DNA of 64,000 nt from contig NZ_FLKH01000012.1 of NCBI RefSeq assembly GCF_900086715.1, forward strand, positions 930,001-994,000, in the 5' to 3' direction. A program made the position numbers and the translations under genes. Below are positions 52,664-61,499 of the stretch, piece after piece. Origin of the DNA: Gracilibacillus timonensis. Lineage in GTDB: Bacteria; Bacillota; Bacilli; Bacillales; Amphibacillaceae. Each line of letters begins with the position of its first letter. The stretch's first letter is position 1. The notes below the pieces were generated by a model, which was not told where the DNA came from, made no database searches, and worked only from the letters and a program-made list of their open reading frames with translations.

Positions 52664-55288
52664 TTGCAGAAATATGTTGTAGTGGATGTGGAAACAACGG
52701 GACAATCCGTCCCAAAAGGTGACCGCATGATTGAAATAGCGATAGTGGTAATTGAAAACGACCAAATTACCCAGCAATATATGCAGTTAATAAATCCTGA
52801 AAAACCAATTCCAGCGTTTATTTCCCAGCTTACCTCAATTGAAGATCAGGACGTCGTTGACCAGCCTATTTTTGAGGATATCATCGAGACAGTGGAGCCT
52901 TTACTGGAAGGGGCGGTATTTGTGGCTCACAATGCTCCGTTTGATTTATCCTTTTTAAATGGCGAGCTTATTCGGGCGGGAAAGCAGAAGCGAACCCCGT
53001 ACGTGATCGATACAGTGGAATTAGCGCGAATTCTATTGCCACAGGCACCAAGCTATAAGCTGAATGAATTGGCCGAGTATTTGCAAATTACTCACAATAA
53101 TCCGCATCGTGCTTTATCAGATGCCCTGGTGACAGCTGATCTGTTACTTCTTTTAAAAAATAAATTTCAGCACCTACCGCAAAACGTGATACAACAAATT
53201 CTATCCCTGTCGTCTGGTTTTCGTTCGGACTGGCAGATCATCCATCAAGAGATCGATCAATATGCAGACAGATCTGATATGGAAACATATCGAGGCTTTT
53301 CCATGAAGAAGATGGCACAAACCACACCAAAGGAACAGGTGATCACGGAAGATTTCGCCGCTTTTGCAGAAGACTGTTACCGTTATTTAGCCGAGACCAA
53401 CTCGGATTATGAAGAGCGGCCAGGGCAAGCAGAAATTAGTAATATTGTTTTTGATCATTTTCGCATGAATCAGCATGCTTTAATCGAGGCTGAAACAGGA
53501 TTAGGGAAGACGATTGCGTATTTAATTCCAATGATCTATGAAGCCCTGTCTTTTCATCATCGAGTAGTTGTTAGCACAAATAATACCAATCTCCAGTCAC
53601 AGCTGTTGGAACAGGATATGAAAAAGCTTGGAATTCCGGTTCGTGCGGCGATCATTAAGGGAAAGAATCATTACTTGAGCTTACAGAATTTTGAACAATT
53701 TTACCAAGACAAGAGCCGATCTTCCTATCAAGATCGCATGTTTAAGGCCATGATATTGGTATGGTTAACGGAAACGTCGACAGGCGATATCGATGAATTG
53801 CAATTCTCTTTGCATAAACAACCCGCGTTATACCAATTAGTGAGCCAACACCAGAGATTACAGCCTGCTTGGCAAGGTTATTGTTTCTATGAGAGAACGC
53901 TGGCACAAGCTGATCAGGCGTCTGTTATCATTACTAATCACGCCTTGCTGGCCATTGATATGTTATCTGAATACGACATCCTGCCGTCATACCAGAAATT
54001 AGTGGTGGATGAAGCACATCAACTGGAAGAAGTAGCCGCCAATTATCTGGGAGCATCGGTTAGCTATGTAGAAATAACTGCTTTTTTCCATCCATTAGAA
54101 AAACAAACATTGCAAGATATATGGTTAAGCGAATCAATTGAGACGTGCAAATACGAATTGGATCTCTTTTTTAGACAGTTATTTCAGTATGTGCAAGCAA
54201 AAAATAAACAAGGGCGTATGGTATCTGATATAGGCAGACTCAAAGCCGTATGGGACAATCAGGCTCGAATCGACTATCAAGATGCCACCAAACGGGTGAT
54301 GTTACTGCTTGACCAATTGGTTCCGTTTTTTGATGAAGAAACACAGCAGCAACTGACGGCATATAAAGAGGTAATCCGTCAATTACTGCTTCAAGAAACC
54401 AATGAATCGATCACTTGGCTGGAAATTGACCCTCAGGGAGCCGAGAATGCCGTTTATATCCAACAAGAGCCTTTTTCTGTGCAAGAAGAGCTCCAAGATT
54501 ATTTATTTTCTCAAAAAGAATCCGTCATTTTAATCAGTGCTACCTTGACCATGAATCGATCCTTTAGCTATATGAAAGCAAAACTCGGTCTTATCTCCAG
54601 CCAGGTCAAAGAATATGTGATGGATCCGTATTTTGACTATAAACGAAACGTACAATTATTGATTCCCAATAATTTACCGGCGTTTCAATATCCGAAAAAC
54701 GAGGCTTTTCTGTATGCGATTAATGAAGCCATCGTCTCGATTGCCGTACAAAGCAAGGGGCGATTATTGGTATTATTCACGTCTTATGATATGTTGAAAA
54801 AAAGTTATTATATACTGAAGGAAGTGGAAGAGCTTCAAGATTATTTGCTGCTCGGTCAAGGTCTTACAACCGGAAGCAGGAATCGTTTGATCAAGCAGTT
54901 TCAAGGGTTTGATCAATCGATCTTGTTGGGAACGAATGCCTATTGGCAAGGCGTGGATATTCCAGGAGATGACTTGTCTTGCCTAGTTATTGTGAAATTA
55001 CCTTTTCAATCCCCGCAAGATCCGATTTTTCAAGCGAAATCAGCTTATCTAAAATCGAGGGGGAAAAATCCTTTTCGGGAATTATCTTTACCACAGGCTG
55101 TTCTTCAATTTAAACAAGGATTCGGCAGGTTGATCCGTAAACATACGGATAAGGGGAGTGTGTTGGTATTCGATGATCGGTTAATCACCAAACGTTATGG
55201 CCAATCATTTATTGATTCGGTACCAGATATTCCAGTCTTTTACGAACCGATCGAAGAATTGATTGAACGAATTAGTAGGGAAGGATAA
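52664..55288 (+). CDS. dinG: DinG-family helicase with N-terminal 3'-5' exonuclease domain
   Basis: An 874-residue protein. The N-terminal DnaQ-like exonuclease domain (about 1-165) has VVDVETTG, AHNAPFDLSFL and HRALSDALVT, i.e. the acidic Exo residues. The XPD/DinG superfamily 2 part (about 240-870) has Walker A AETGLGKT, VVDEAHQ and the C-terminal GFGRLIR. No Fe-S cysteine cluster is evident, as in the Bacillus/Staphylococcus type, where the protein acts mainly as a nuclease. Start is TTG with GCGGAGATGAT upstream. Confidence 0.95.
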   Translation: MQKYVVVDVETTGQSVPKGDRMIEIAIVVIENDQITQQYMQLINPEKPIPAFISQLTSIEDQDVVDQPIFEDIIETVEPLLEGAVFVAHNAPFDLSFLNGELIRAGKQKRTPYVIDTVELARILLPQAPSYKLNELAEYLQITHNNPHRALSDALVTADLLLLLKNKFQHLPQNVIQQILSLSSGFRSDWQIIHQEIDQYADRSDMETYRGFSMKKMAQTTPKEQVITEDFAAFAEDCYRYLAETNSDYEERPGQAEISNIVFDHFRMNQHALIEAETGLGKTIAYLIPMIYEALSFHHRVVVSTNNTNLQSQLLEQDMKKLGIPVRAAIIKGKNHYLSLQNFEQFYQDKSRSSYQDRMFKAMILVWLTETSTGDIDELQFSLHKQPALYQLVSQHQRLQPAWQGYCFYERTLAQADQASVIITNHALLAIDMLSEYDILPSYQKLVVDEAHQLEEVAANYLGASVSYVEITAFFHPLEKQTLQDIWLSESIETCKYELDLFFRQLFQYVQAKNKQGRMVSDIGRLKAVWDNQARIDYQDATKRVMLLLDQLVPFFDEETQQQLTAYKEVIRQLLLQETNESITWLEIDPQGAENAVYIQQEPFSVQEELQDYLFSQKESVILISATLTMNRSFSYMKAKLGLISSQVKEYVMDPYFDYKRNVQLLIPNNLPAFQYPKNEAFLYAINEAIVSIAVQSKGRLLVLFTSYDMLKKSYYILKEVEELQDYLLLGQGLTTGSRNRLIKQFQGFDQSILLGTNAYWQGVDIPGDDLSCLVIVKLPFQSPQDPIFQAKSAYLKSRGKNPFRELSLPQAVLQFKQGFGRLIRKHTDKGSVLVFDDRLITKRYGQSFIDSVPDIPVFYEPIEELIERISREG

Positions 55289-55412
55289 TAATACGTCATT
55301 GTGAAAACCTAACGGATAGAGAACGCTCCAAATGAGTTATGTTATGCTGCTTCTTATATGGGACATAAAATGCTTGGAGCTTCATCATATTCTGTAGAAG
55401 GTAGGTCCCACA

Positions 55413-56216
55413 ATGAAATACCAAATATATGGATTATTTATCCTTGTTTTCTTGTTGATGGGGGCCAATGCGGTTTCCATACCATCGATCCCTAAGCTCG
55501 ATGAAGGTGAGATGGATATGCTATTTATGAATTTACCAGATGGAGAAGCCAGCTTGTTAACGAATGCTAAAGGAGAAAATGTCCTGATTAATACGGCGTC
55601 AGAGCGTAGTCAAAAACAACTTTATCAAATGTTAAGCCGTTTAAATATTGATACGTTGGACTGGGTTATTATTACAAATCCTGATGAGGCGTATACTGGT
55701 AACCTAGACTACCTCATCGATCATTATCAAGTGAAAAAAATAGTAGTGCCCATCTCCTTTGAAACAGCTCGTATCGATTCACAAAAGGTGGAAAAATGGA
55801 ACCTGTCTCAAAACTACGCTATTTGGGATAACTTAAATATGGAGGCATTTGATCAATCGGAGGAAGGAAATATTTCATTTCTCCTCCACTATGAAAAAGA
55901 AACCATCTTGTTTTTAAACCATCATGGGGAAATGATGGAAAAAAGACTGCTGCAATTGGTACAGGATGTGGATATGATCAAAATTGCAGACTTTGGCAGT
56001 GTTAATTCGCCGTCAGAGCAATTATTAGCAAGGTTGGATCCCTATTTATGTGTGATATTTCCTAGTCAAACGGAAGAAATAAGTGATGCCTTAGTGGAAC
56101 GATTAAGTGCTACCTGGATCGATGTTTATTTTTTACAGCAAACAGGCTCCGTTTATGTCCGTTTGACTGGCCGGGATTATGAAATATTAACAGGGAATAG
56201 CGCGGTCAATGCTTAA
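55413..56216 (+). CDS. Secreted ComEC-like MBL-fold protein lacking the metal-binding motif
   Basis: A 267-residue protein with an N-terminal signal or anchor helix (about 4-22) and a mature domain that follows the plan of the ComEC C-terminal MBL domain: MDMLFMNLPDGEASLL, NVLINT, an expected metal-site loop, YLIDHYQVKKIVVP, FLLHYEKETILF, DMIKIADFGSVNS and YLCVIFPSQ. The loop, normally xHxHxDHxGG, reads ITNPDEAYTGNLDYL, so all the metal-binding His and Asp are lost. It has no equivalent at this place in B. subtilis (dinG-ypmA). A non-enzymatic, binding or structural role is inferred. Confidence 0.7.
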   Translation: MKYQIYGLFILVFLLMGANAVSIPSIPKLDEGEMDMLFMNLPDGEASLLTNAKGENVLINTASERSQKQLYQMLSRLNIDTLDWVIITNPDEAYTGNLDYLIDHYQVKKIVVPISFETARIDSQKVEKWNLSQNYAIWDNLNMEAFDQSEEGNISFLLHYEKETILFLNHHGEMMEKRLLQLVQDVDMIKIADFGSVNSPSEQLLARLDPYLCVIFPSQTEEISDALVERLSATWIDVYFLQQTGSVYVRLTGRDYEILTGNSAVNA

Positions 56217-56348
56217 GAGAATAAAATCAAATTTTTTCTGCTAAAACTGTTGTTATTAGTTGAAAAATTGCTGAAAGTCCATCAAAATAAGGAAAGAGGT
56301 ATTATGGGATAAAGGAAAAAGATTCATTTGCTGAGATGGTGTGTAGAG

Positions 56349-56369
56349 CGACGAGTTCGGTACTCGTCG
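56349..56369 (+). other. Stable hairpin in the leader between the MBL-like gene and ypmA
   Basis: CGACGAGT (56349-56356) and ACTCGTCG (56362-56369) form an eight-pair GC-rich stem with a five-base loop. There is no U-tract, so it is not a usual terminator. It may be a processing site or part of a structured leader. Confidence 0.5.
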
Positions 56370-56480
56370 TCTGCTCCTGTCCTGTTATTCAAAGCAAGCT
56401 CATCCTAACCACGGATGCGGCCCGTAATTCATCTGTGTAGTAATGCAAAATCAGAAAGGGTTGCTTGGAGGTGGAGAAAA

Positions 56481-56657
56481 ATCAATCGATCTACTAAAAC
56501 GACATTATCTACCGTTGAGGTACACTATTCTGATGATTTGTATAAGCTGGTTGACAGCTTAAATCGCACATTAAAGCAAGATAATTTAACATTTGGACTA
56601 ACATTAAGTGAGGAAAATCATGAGAAGGCAATTTTCAGCATCTATCGAATTCAATAA
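56481..56657 (+). CDS. ypmA: DUF4264 protein YpmA, apparent ATC start
   Basis: A 58-residue protein whose body (TVEVHYSDDLYKLVDSLNRTLKQ and FGL...FSIYRIQ) matches YpmA/DUF4264 just before ypmB. No ATG, GTG or TTG lies in frame at the expected place. GGAGGTGG (56467-56474) is followed six bases later by ATC (56481-56483) in frame, exactly where a start belongs. GTG 56471 is out of frame and closes after eight codons; the in-frame ATG at 56415 has no SD. Either ATC is used, or an ATG has mutated, or the A5 run at 56477-56481 is an error. Function unknown. The end overlaps ypmB by 38 bases. Confidence 0.7.
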   Translation: MNRSTKTTLSTVEVHYSDDLYKLVDSLNRTLKQDNLTFGLTLSEENHEKAIFSIYRIQ

Positions 56658-57153
56658 ATTTTGGTTGGTTTTTGTGATCGTGCTTTTGATAATCATTGGT
56701 TGTTTTATTTATCTTTATTCGCTTTATCAAGACACATTGGAAAATAAAACAGAAGGGGATCCGAGCGATATCGAGGAATTGGCAATAGAGAATACCGATA
56801 TAGCAGAGATTGATTCCGTTGAACGTTATCATGGCGATTATGTCTATTATGTAATAGACGGTAGTAACGAAGAAGGAACCGAACAGTTCGTATTTATGCA
56901 TCGGCCGGAGGAAGAAGACTGGCAATTCCAAAGCTTCGATAAGGAACCGTTTCATTCGAAAGATACCTTATTGTCAGAATGGTCCGATCGTTGTGACGGC
57001 TGTGAATATTTAGGTGACACGATTGGGATTGACGAGGAAACACCAATACTCGAAATTAAGTTCTTTAATCCATCCCAACAACTAGTTTATGAGAATGTCG
57101 TATTGGAAGACAAGAGCTACAATCGATTAACCTTAGATCCTACATTTAATTAA
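56620..57153 (+). CDS. ypmB: YpmB-like membrane-anchored protein (DUF5590 region)
   Basis: A 177-residue protein with one N-terminal membrane helix (about 14-33) and an acidic extracytoplasmic part. IDSVERYHGDYVYYVIDGSNEEG resembles the first PepSY-like/DUF5590 repeat of YpmB; the C-terminal half (PILEIKFFNPSQQLVYENVVLE) looks like the second. Two Cys in DRCDGCEYL could form a disulfide. ATG 56620 has AGGA at short spacing; GTG 56608 is alternative. Named mainly by position before aspB. Confidence 0.75.
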   Translation: MRRQFSASIEFNKFWLVFVIVLLIIIGCFIYLYSLYQDTLENKTEGDPSDIEELAIENTDIAEIDSVERYHGDYVYYVIDGSNEEGTEQFVFMHRPEEEDWQFQSFDKEPFHSKDTLLSEWSDRCDGCEYLGDTIGIDEETPILEIKFFNPSQQLVYENVVLEDKSYNRLTLDPTFN

Positions 57154-57176
57154 ATAAAGAAAGGTGAATGAAAAGT

Positions 57177-58358
57177 ATGCAATTAGCAAACAGAGTACAA
57201 ACATTAACCCCCTCATCAACCCTAGCGATTACTGCAAAGGCAAAGGAGTTGAAGCAGGCTGGACATGACGTGATCGGCTTAGGTGCAGGTGAACCTGATT
57301 TTAATACCCCCGCTCCGATTATAGAGGCGGCCAAACAGGCGATGGACGAGGGCTTCACTAAGTACACTCCTGCTGGGGGAACGGTTGGGTTAAAACAAGC
57401 CATTCAAACCAAGATAAAAGCAGATCAAGGTCTGGACTATGGATTAGATCAAATCATTGTAACGATGGGTGCTAAGCATGCATTATACACCTTGTTTCAA
57501 GTATTGTTAAATAAAGGCGATGAAGTGATTGTTCCTGCGCCTTACTGGGTTAGTTATCCAGAACAGGTCAAATTGGCAGAAGGGAATCCGGTCTTTGTCG
57601 AAGCAGAAGAAGAAAATGATTTTAAACTGACACCAGAACAATTAGAACAGGCGATTACGGAAAAAACAAAGGCTGTTATTATTAACTCCCCAAGTAATCC
57701 AACTGGTGTCATGTATGAAAAAGAAGAACTGGCTGCCTTAGGTGAGGTGTGTCTGCGTCATGATATCTTTATTGTATCGGATGAAATTTATGAAAAACTG
57801 ATCTATACATCGACAAAACATGTGTCTATTGCCGAGCTATCAAGTGCTCTAAAAGATAAAACCATTATCATTAACGGAGTATCTAAATCACATTCCATGA
57901 CCGGCTGGCGTATTGGTTATGCAATTGGTAATCAACAGATTATTAAAGCAATGTCGAACTTAGCTTCTCATTCTACCTCTAATCCTACTTCCATTTCACA
58001 GGTAGCGGCTGAGGCGGCTTACACTGGTTCACAAGCACCGGTTGAAGAAATGCGTCAAGCCTTTAGTGAACGATTAGAGAAATTGTATGAGTGGCTGGTG
58101 GCCATTCCAGGTGTTGAATGTGTCAAACCAAAGGGTGCCTTTTATCTATTTCCTAACGTACAAAAGGCGGTAAAACAAAATGGTTTTGATTCTGTAGATG
58201 CATGGGTGACGGCGTTGTTAGAAGAAGAGAAAGTGGCGCTAGTACCTGGATCAGGATTTGGTGCACCAGAAAATGTACGGCTATCCTATGCCATTTCTTT
58301 AGAGCAATTAGAAGAAGCAGCGAAGCGCATTAAGCGCTTTGTAGAGAATCATCAGTAA
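57177..58358 (+). CDS. aspB: Aspartate aminotransferase
   Basis: A 393-residue class I PLP aminotransferase (aspartate plus 2-oxoglutarate to oxaloacetate plus glutamate). [33 protein letters not shown] and the PLP-lysine motif [13 protein letters not shown] (about 233-245) are present. ATG 57177 aligns [18 protein letters not shown] with the B. subtilis N-terminus and gives the same length; ATG 57168 would add three residues. asnS follows 14 bases later. Confidence 0.96.
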   Translation: MQLANRVQTLTPSSTLAITAKAKELKQAGHDVIGLGAGEPDFNTPAPIIEAAKQAMDEGFTKYTPAGGTVGLKQAIQTKIKADQGLDYGLDQIIVTMGAKHALYTLFQVLLNKGDEVIVPAPYWVSYPEQVKLAEGNPVFVEAEEENDFKLTPEQLEQAITEKTKAVIINSPSNPTGVMYEKEELAALGEVCLRHDIFIVSDEIYEKLIYTSTKHVSIAELSSALKDKTIIINGVSKSHSMTGWRIGYAIGNQQIIKAMSNLASHSTSNPTSISQVAAEAAYTGSQAPVEEMRQAFSERLEKLYEWLVAIPGVECVKPKGAFYLFPNVQKAVKQNGFDSVDAWVTALLEEEKVALVPGSGFGAPENVRLSYAISLEQLEEAAKRIKRFVENHQ

Positions 58359-58372
58359 GTGGAGGAAAGAAC

Positions 58373-59665
58373 ATGAAAACGACAATTAATCGTGTGTCTG
58401 CTTATGTAGACCAAGAAGTAACCATCGGTGCTTGGTTAAATAACAAGCGCTCCAGTGGTAAGATTGCCTTTCTGCAGCTGCGGGATGGCACCGGTTTTAT
58501 TCAAGGTGTAGTGGTCAAGTCCGCTGTATCAGAAGAGATATTTCAGTTAGCTAAATCGCTGACACAGGAGTCTTCTTTGTACGTAACGGGTACCGTGGTT
58601 GAGGATTCACGCTCGCCATTTGGTTACGAACTGCAGGTCAGCCATTTAGAGCTGATTCATGAAGCGGTCGACTATCCGATTACACCAAAGGATCATGGTA
58701 CGGAATTTTTAATGGATCATCGCCATTTGTGGCTTCGTTCCAAGAAACAGCATGCCATTATGAAAATAAGGGATCAAATCATCCAAGCAACCTATCAGTT
58801 TTTCCAAAGGGAAGGCTTTACCAAGATTGATCCGCCTATTTTAACAGGTGCTGCCGCAGAAGGTACCACCGAACTCTTTCATACGCAATATTTTGAGGAA
58901 GAGGCATATTTGTCGCAAAGTGGCCAGTTATATATGGAAGCAGCCGCTATGGCTTTCAATCGTGTTTTTTCATTTGGTCCAACTTTCCGTGCAGAAAAAT
59001 CCAAAACAAGAAGACACCTGATTGAGTTTTGGATGATTGAACCGGAAATGGCGTTTGTAACTCATGAGGAGAGTCTAGTTATTCAAGAGCAGTATGTACA
59101 ATATATTGCAGAATCCGTGCTAGCTAATTGTCAGCTAGAGCTGCTCACTTTAGAAAGGGATACAGCTGCCTTAGAGAAAATCAAGGCTCCTTTTCCGCGA
59201 ATCAGCTATGATGAAGCCGTTGAATTTTTAAAAGAAAAAGGTTTTACCGATATTGAATGGGGGGAAGACTTTGGTGCACCGCATGAAACTGCGATTGCCG
59301 AAAGTTATGATCAACCCGTATTTATCACCCATTATCCGAAGTCCATTAAGGCGTTCTATATGAAACCAGATCCCGAACGAGAAGATGTTGTGTTGTGTGC
59401 CGATTTAATTGCCCCAGAGGGTTATGGCGAAATTATCGGAGGATCGGCGAGAATCGATGATTTGGATTTAATGGAACAGCGTTATCAGGAGCACCAATTA
59501 TCAGGTGACGCTTATGAGTGGTATTTAGAGTTACGTAAGTATGGGAGTGTACCGCATGCCGGCTTTGGACTAGGTCTGGAACGGACGGTTGCCTGGATTA
59601 GCGGCGTAGAACACGTCAGAGAAACCATTCCATTTCCTAGACTACTCAATCGACTATATCCTTAA
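58373..59665 (+). CDS. asnS: Asparaginyl-tRNA synthetase
   Basis: A 430-residue class IIb tRNA synthetase. An N-terminal OB-fold anticodon-binding domain (about 10-100, [23 protein letters not shown]) precedes the catalytic core with motif 2 [21 protein letters not shown] (about 203-223) and motif 3 [13 protein letters not shown] (about 399-411). Asn rather than Asp specificity follows from the aspB-asnS-dnaD order and overall similarity. GTGGAGG precedes the ATG. No T-box is seen upstream. Confidence 0.96.
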   Translation: MKTTINRVSAYVDQEVTIGAWLNNKRSSGKIAFLQLRDGTGFIQGVVVKSAVSEEIFQLAKSLTQESSLYVTGTVVEDSRSPFGYELQVSHLELIHEAVDYPITPKDHGTEFLMDHRHLWLRSKKQHAIMKIRDQIIQATYQFFQREGFTKIDPPILTGAAAEGTTELFHTQYFEEEAYLSQSGQLYMEAAAMAFNRVFSFGPTFRAEKSKTRRHLIEFWMIEPEMAFVTHEESLVIQEQYVQYIAESVLANCQLELLTLERDTAALEKIKAPFPRISYDEAVEFLKEKGFTDIEWGEDFGAPHETAIAESYDQPVFITHYPKSIKAFYMKPDPEREDVVLCADLIAPEGYGEIIGGSARIDDLDLMEQRYQEHQLSGDAYEWYLELRKYGSVPHAGFGLGLERTVAWISGVEHVRETIPFPRLLNRLYP

Positions 59666-59671
59666 CCAAGT

Positions 59672-59710
59672 GTAATCCTTTGCCCCAACTCGCAAAGGAT
59701 TACGCTATTT
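59672..59710 (+). terminator. Probable intrinsic terminator of aspB-asnS
   Basis: GTAATCCTTTGC pairs perfectly with GCAAAGGATTAC over eight bases. The tail GCTATTTC is weak in U. Confidence 0.75.
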
Positions 59711-59750
59711 CAGTAGCTTTAGTTGGAAATCATACGGACACTACAAAACA

Positions 59751-59965
59751 TAAAATGGTGCTTTGAGTAAAGCTGTCGATGGTGGATGATGTTAAGTAAC
59801 TAGTCCATCAATTCCATGCAGTAAATCGGATTGCTTGTCAGTGCGAGGAAACGCTCTGGAAATGGTTGTAAGTGCAGTATATTCCCGCCGCACAGGTGAA
59901 ACGATCAAACTCACTACGCAGGAAAGTAGACTACCTTAAACAAAGCTTCTCATCGTAAGAAATCG
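59751..59965. repeat. Dispersed intergenic repeat, copy 6
   Basis: The left end has GTGGATGATGTTAAGTAACT (59782-59801). The middle has TTGCTTGTCAGTGCGAGGAA and ACGCTCTGGAAATGGTT (compare 61579-61612), TATTCCCGC, and AAACGATCAAACTCAC (59909-59924). The right end has GGAAAGTAGACTACCTTAAA (59931-59950). It fills the gap between asnS and dnaD. Confidence 0.75.
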
Positions 59966-60067
59966 TTTGAGAGGAAACATTGTTCCGTTGCTCATAGCTA
60001 CAAGATCAACGATACAGCCAAATACTCTTCTTAACTAATCAACATCAAGCATACGAGGAGGATCAAC

Positions 60068-60745
60068 ATGAATGAACACTTACAAAAAGTCATACAGGAT
60101 CAAATCAACGTTCCCGCCGAGTTGATTAGGAACTATGCATTATTGTCCATTAATGAAATGCAGTTGGCCATTATTTTGCAGATTTATTTAGCTCAGCGGG
60201 AGGGAAACCCATTTCCAACCCCCGAGGGTATTGCCGAGCATTTATCGATATCCAGTAATCAATGTTCCCATTTATTACGTCAACTCATTCAACAAAATTT
60301 ACTCCAGATAGAAGAGAATAGAAGCAATGATATGATTAATGAATATTACTCTTTAGATCCTTTATGGGAACGATTATACCATGAGAAGGAGCAGCCAGTT
60401 GAATCGCTTCACGAGAAAGTTGGAGAAGTATTCCAGAAATTTGAACAAGAGTTTGGTCGAGCTTTATCTCCCTTTGAAATTGAGATGATTAATAATTGGC
60501 TGGATGAGGATCACCATGAAATCTCGCTTATTTATGCTGCCTTAAGGGAAGCGGTATTAATGGGGAAGGTTAATTTCAAATATATTGACCGGATCTTAAT
60601 GGAGTGGAAGAAGAAAGGTATCCAATCACCACAACAAGCGCAGCAATCCAGCAAGGAATTCCATCAAAACATAGGAACGAAACAAACGAAACAAACAGAT
60701 ACCCGTTATGATAAATCTCTGTATTATAATTGGCTGGAGGAATAG
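60068..60745 (+). CDS. dnaD: Primosomal replication initiation protein DnaD
   Basis: A 225-residue protein of primosome assembly in Firmicutes. The N-terminal winged helix (about 15-95, PTPEGIAEHLSISSNQCSHLLRQLIQ) and the DnaB_2/DDBH2 domain (about 118-195, FQKFEQEFGRALSPFEIEMINNWL and GKVNFKYIDRILMEWKKKGI) are clear, and the C-terminus ends with the usual YYNWLEE. Downstream nth is 14 bases away. AGGAGGATC precedes the ATG. Confidence 0.96.
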   Translation: MNEHLQKVIQDQINVPAELIRNYALLSINEMQLAIILQIYLAQREGNPFPTPEGIAEHLSISSNQCSHLLRQLIQQNLLQIEENRSNDMINEYYSLDPLWERLYHEKEQPVESLHEKVGEVFQKFEQEFGRALSPFEIEMINNWLDEDHHEISLIYAALREAVLMGKVNFKYIDRILMEWKKKGIQSPQQAQQSSKEFHQNIGTKQTKQTDTRYDKSLYYNWLEE

Positions 60746-60759
60746 AAGGGGGGATTACC

Positions 60760-61419
60760 ATGCTGACAAAAAAAGAAATAGAGATCGTATTGGATCGCAT
60801 AGAAGACATGTATCCAGATGCCAAATGCGAATTATTACATGATAACCCGTTTGAATTACTGATAGCCGTTGTGTTATCTGCCCAATGTACCGATGCGCTT
60901 GTAAATAAGGTGACGAGAACCCTTTTTCAAAAATATAAATCACCAGAGGATTATCTTGCCGTTTCCATTGAGGAATTGCAGCAAGATATTCGTTCGATTG
61001 GTTTATATCGAAATAAGTCGAAAAATATTCGTAAGTTATGTCAGACATTAATAGATGATCATGATGGCGTGGTACCTCATACAAAGGCAGAATTGGAGGG
61101 ACTGGCTGGTGTTGGTCGGAAAACAGCGAACGTGGTTGCCTCGGTTGCATTTGGAGAACCAGCTATTGCAGTGGATACTCATGTCGAAAGGGTGTCCAAG
61201 CGTTTGGGGATATGTCGCTGGAAAGATAGTGTCTTAGAAGTGGAAAAGACCTTGATGCGAAAAATACCAAAAGAAGAGTGGAGCAATACGCATCATCGCT
61301 TGATTTTCTTCGGCAGGTACCATTGTAAAGCAAAAAGCCCGCAATGTGAGGTCTGTCCTTTATTGGAGCTATGCCGAGAAGGTAAAAAGCGCATGAAGAA
61401 ACAGGAGGCTCATAGTTAA
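60760..61419 (+). CDS. nth: Endonuclease III
   Basis: A 219-residue base-excision repair DNA glycosylase/AP lyase for oxidised pyrimidines. The helix-hairpin-helix LAGVGRKTANVV contains the catalytic Lys, VDTHVERVSKRLG the catalytic Asp, and CKAKSPQCEVCPLLELC the [4Fe-4S] ligands. ATG 60760 follows AAGGGGGGA; the in-frame start at 60730 overlaps dnaD. In B. subtilis ypoC follows; here a repeat does. Confidence 0.97.
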   Translation: MLTKKEIEIVLDRIEDMYPDAKCELLHDNPFELLIAVVLSAQCTDALVNKVTRTLFQKYKSPEDYLAVSIEELQQDIRSIGLYRNKSKNIRKLCQTLIDDHDGVVPHTKAELEGLAGVGRKTANVVASVAFGEPAIAVDTHVERVSKRLGICRWKDSVLEVEKTLMRKIPKEEWSNTHHRLIFFGRYHCKAKSPQCEVCPLLELCREGKKRMKKQEAHS

Positions 61420-61499
61420 TAACAAAAAATCACTTAGAACGATTGTTGATCTGAAAATGAGCTTTACTTTCGGCTATTGTATAAATGATTTAACCTTCA

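Noticed and set aside
58300-58372. T-box leader for asnS
   Set aside because: Only 14 bases separate aspB and asnS, and no TGGNACC-type T-box is present in this gap or before aspB.
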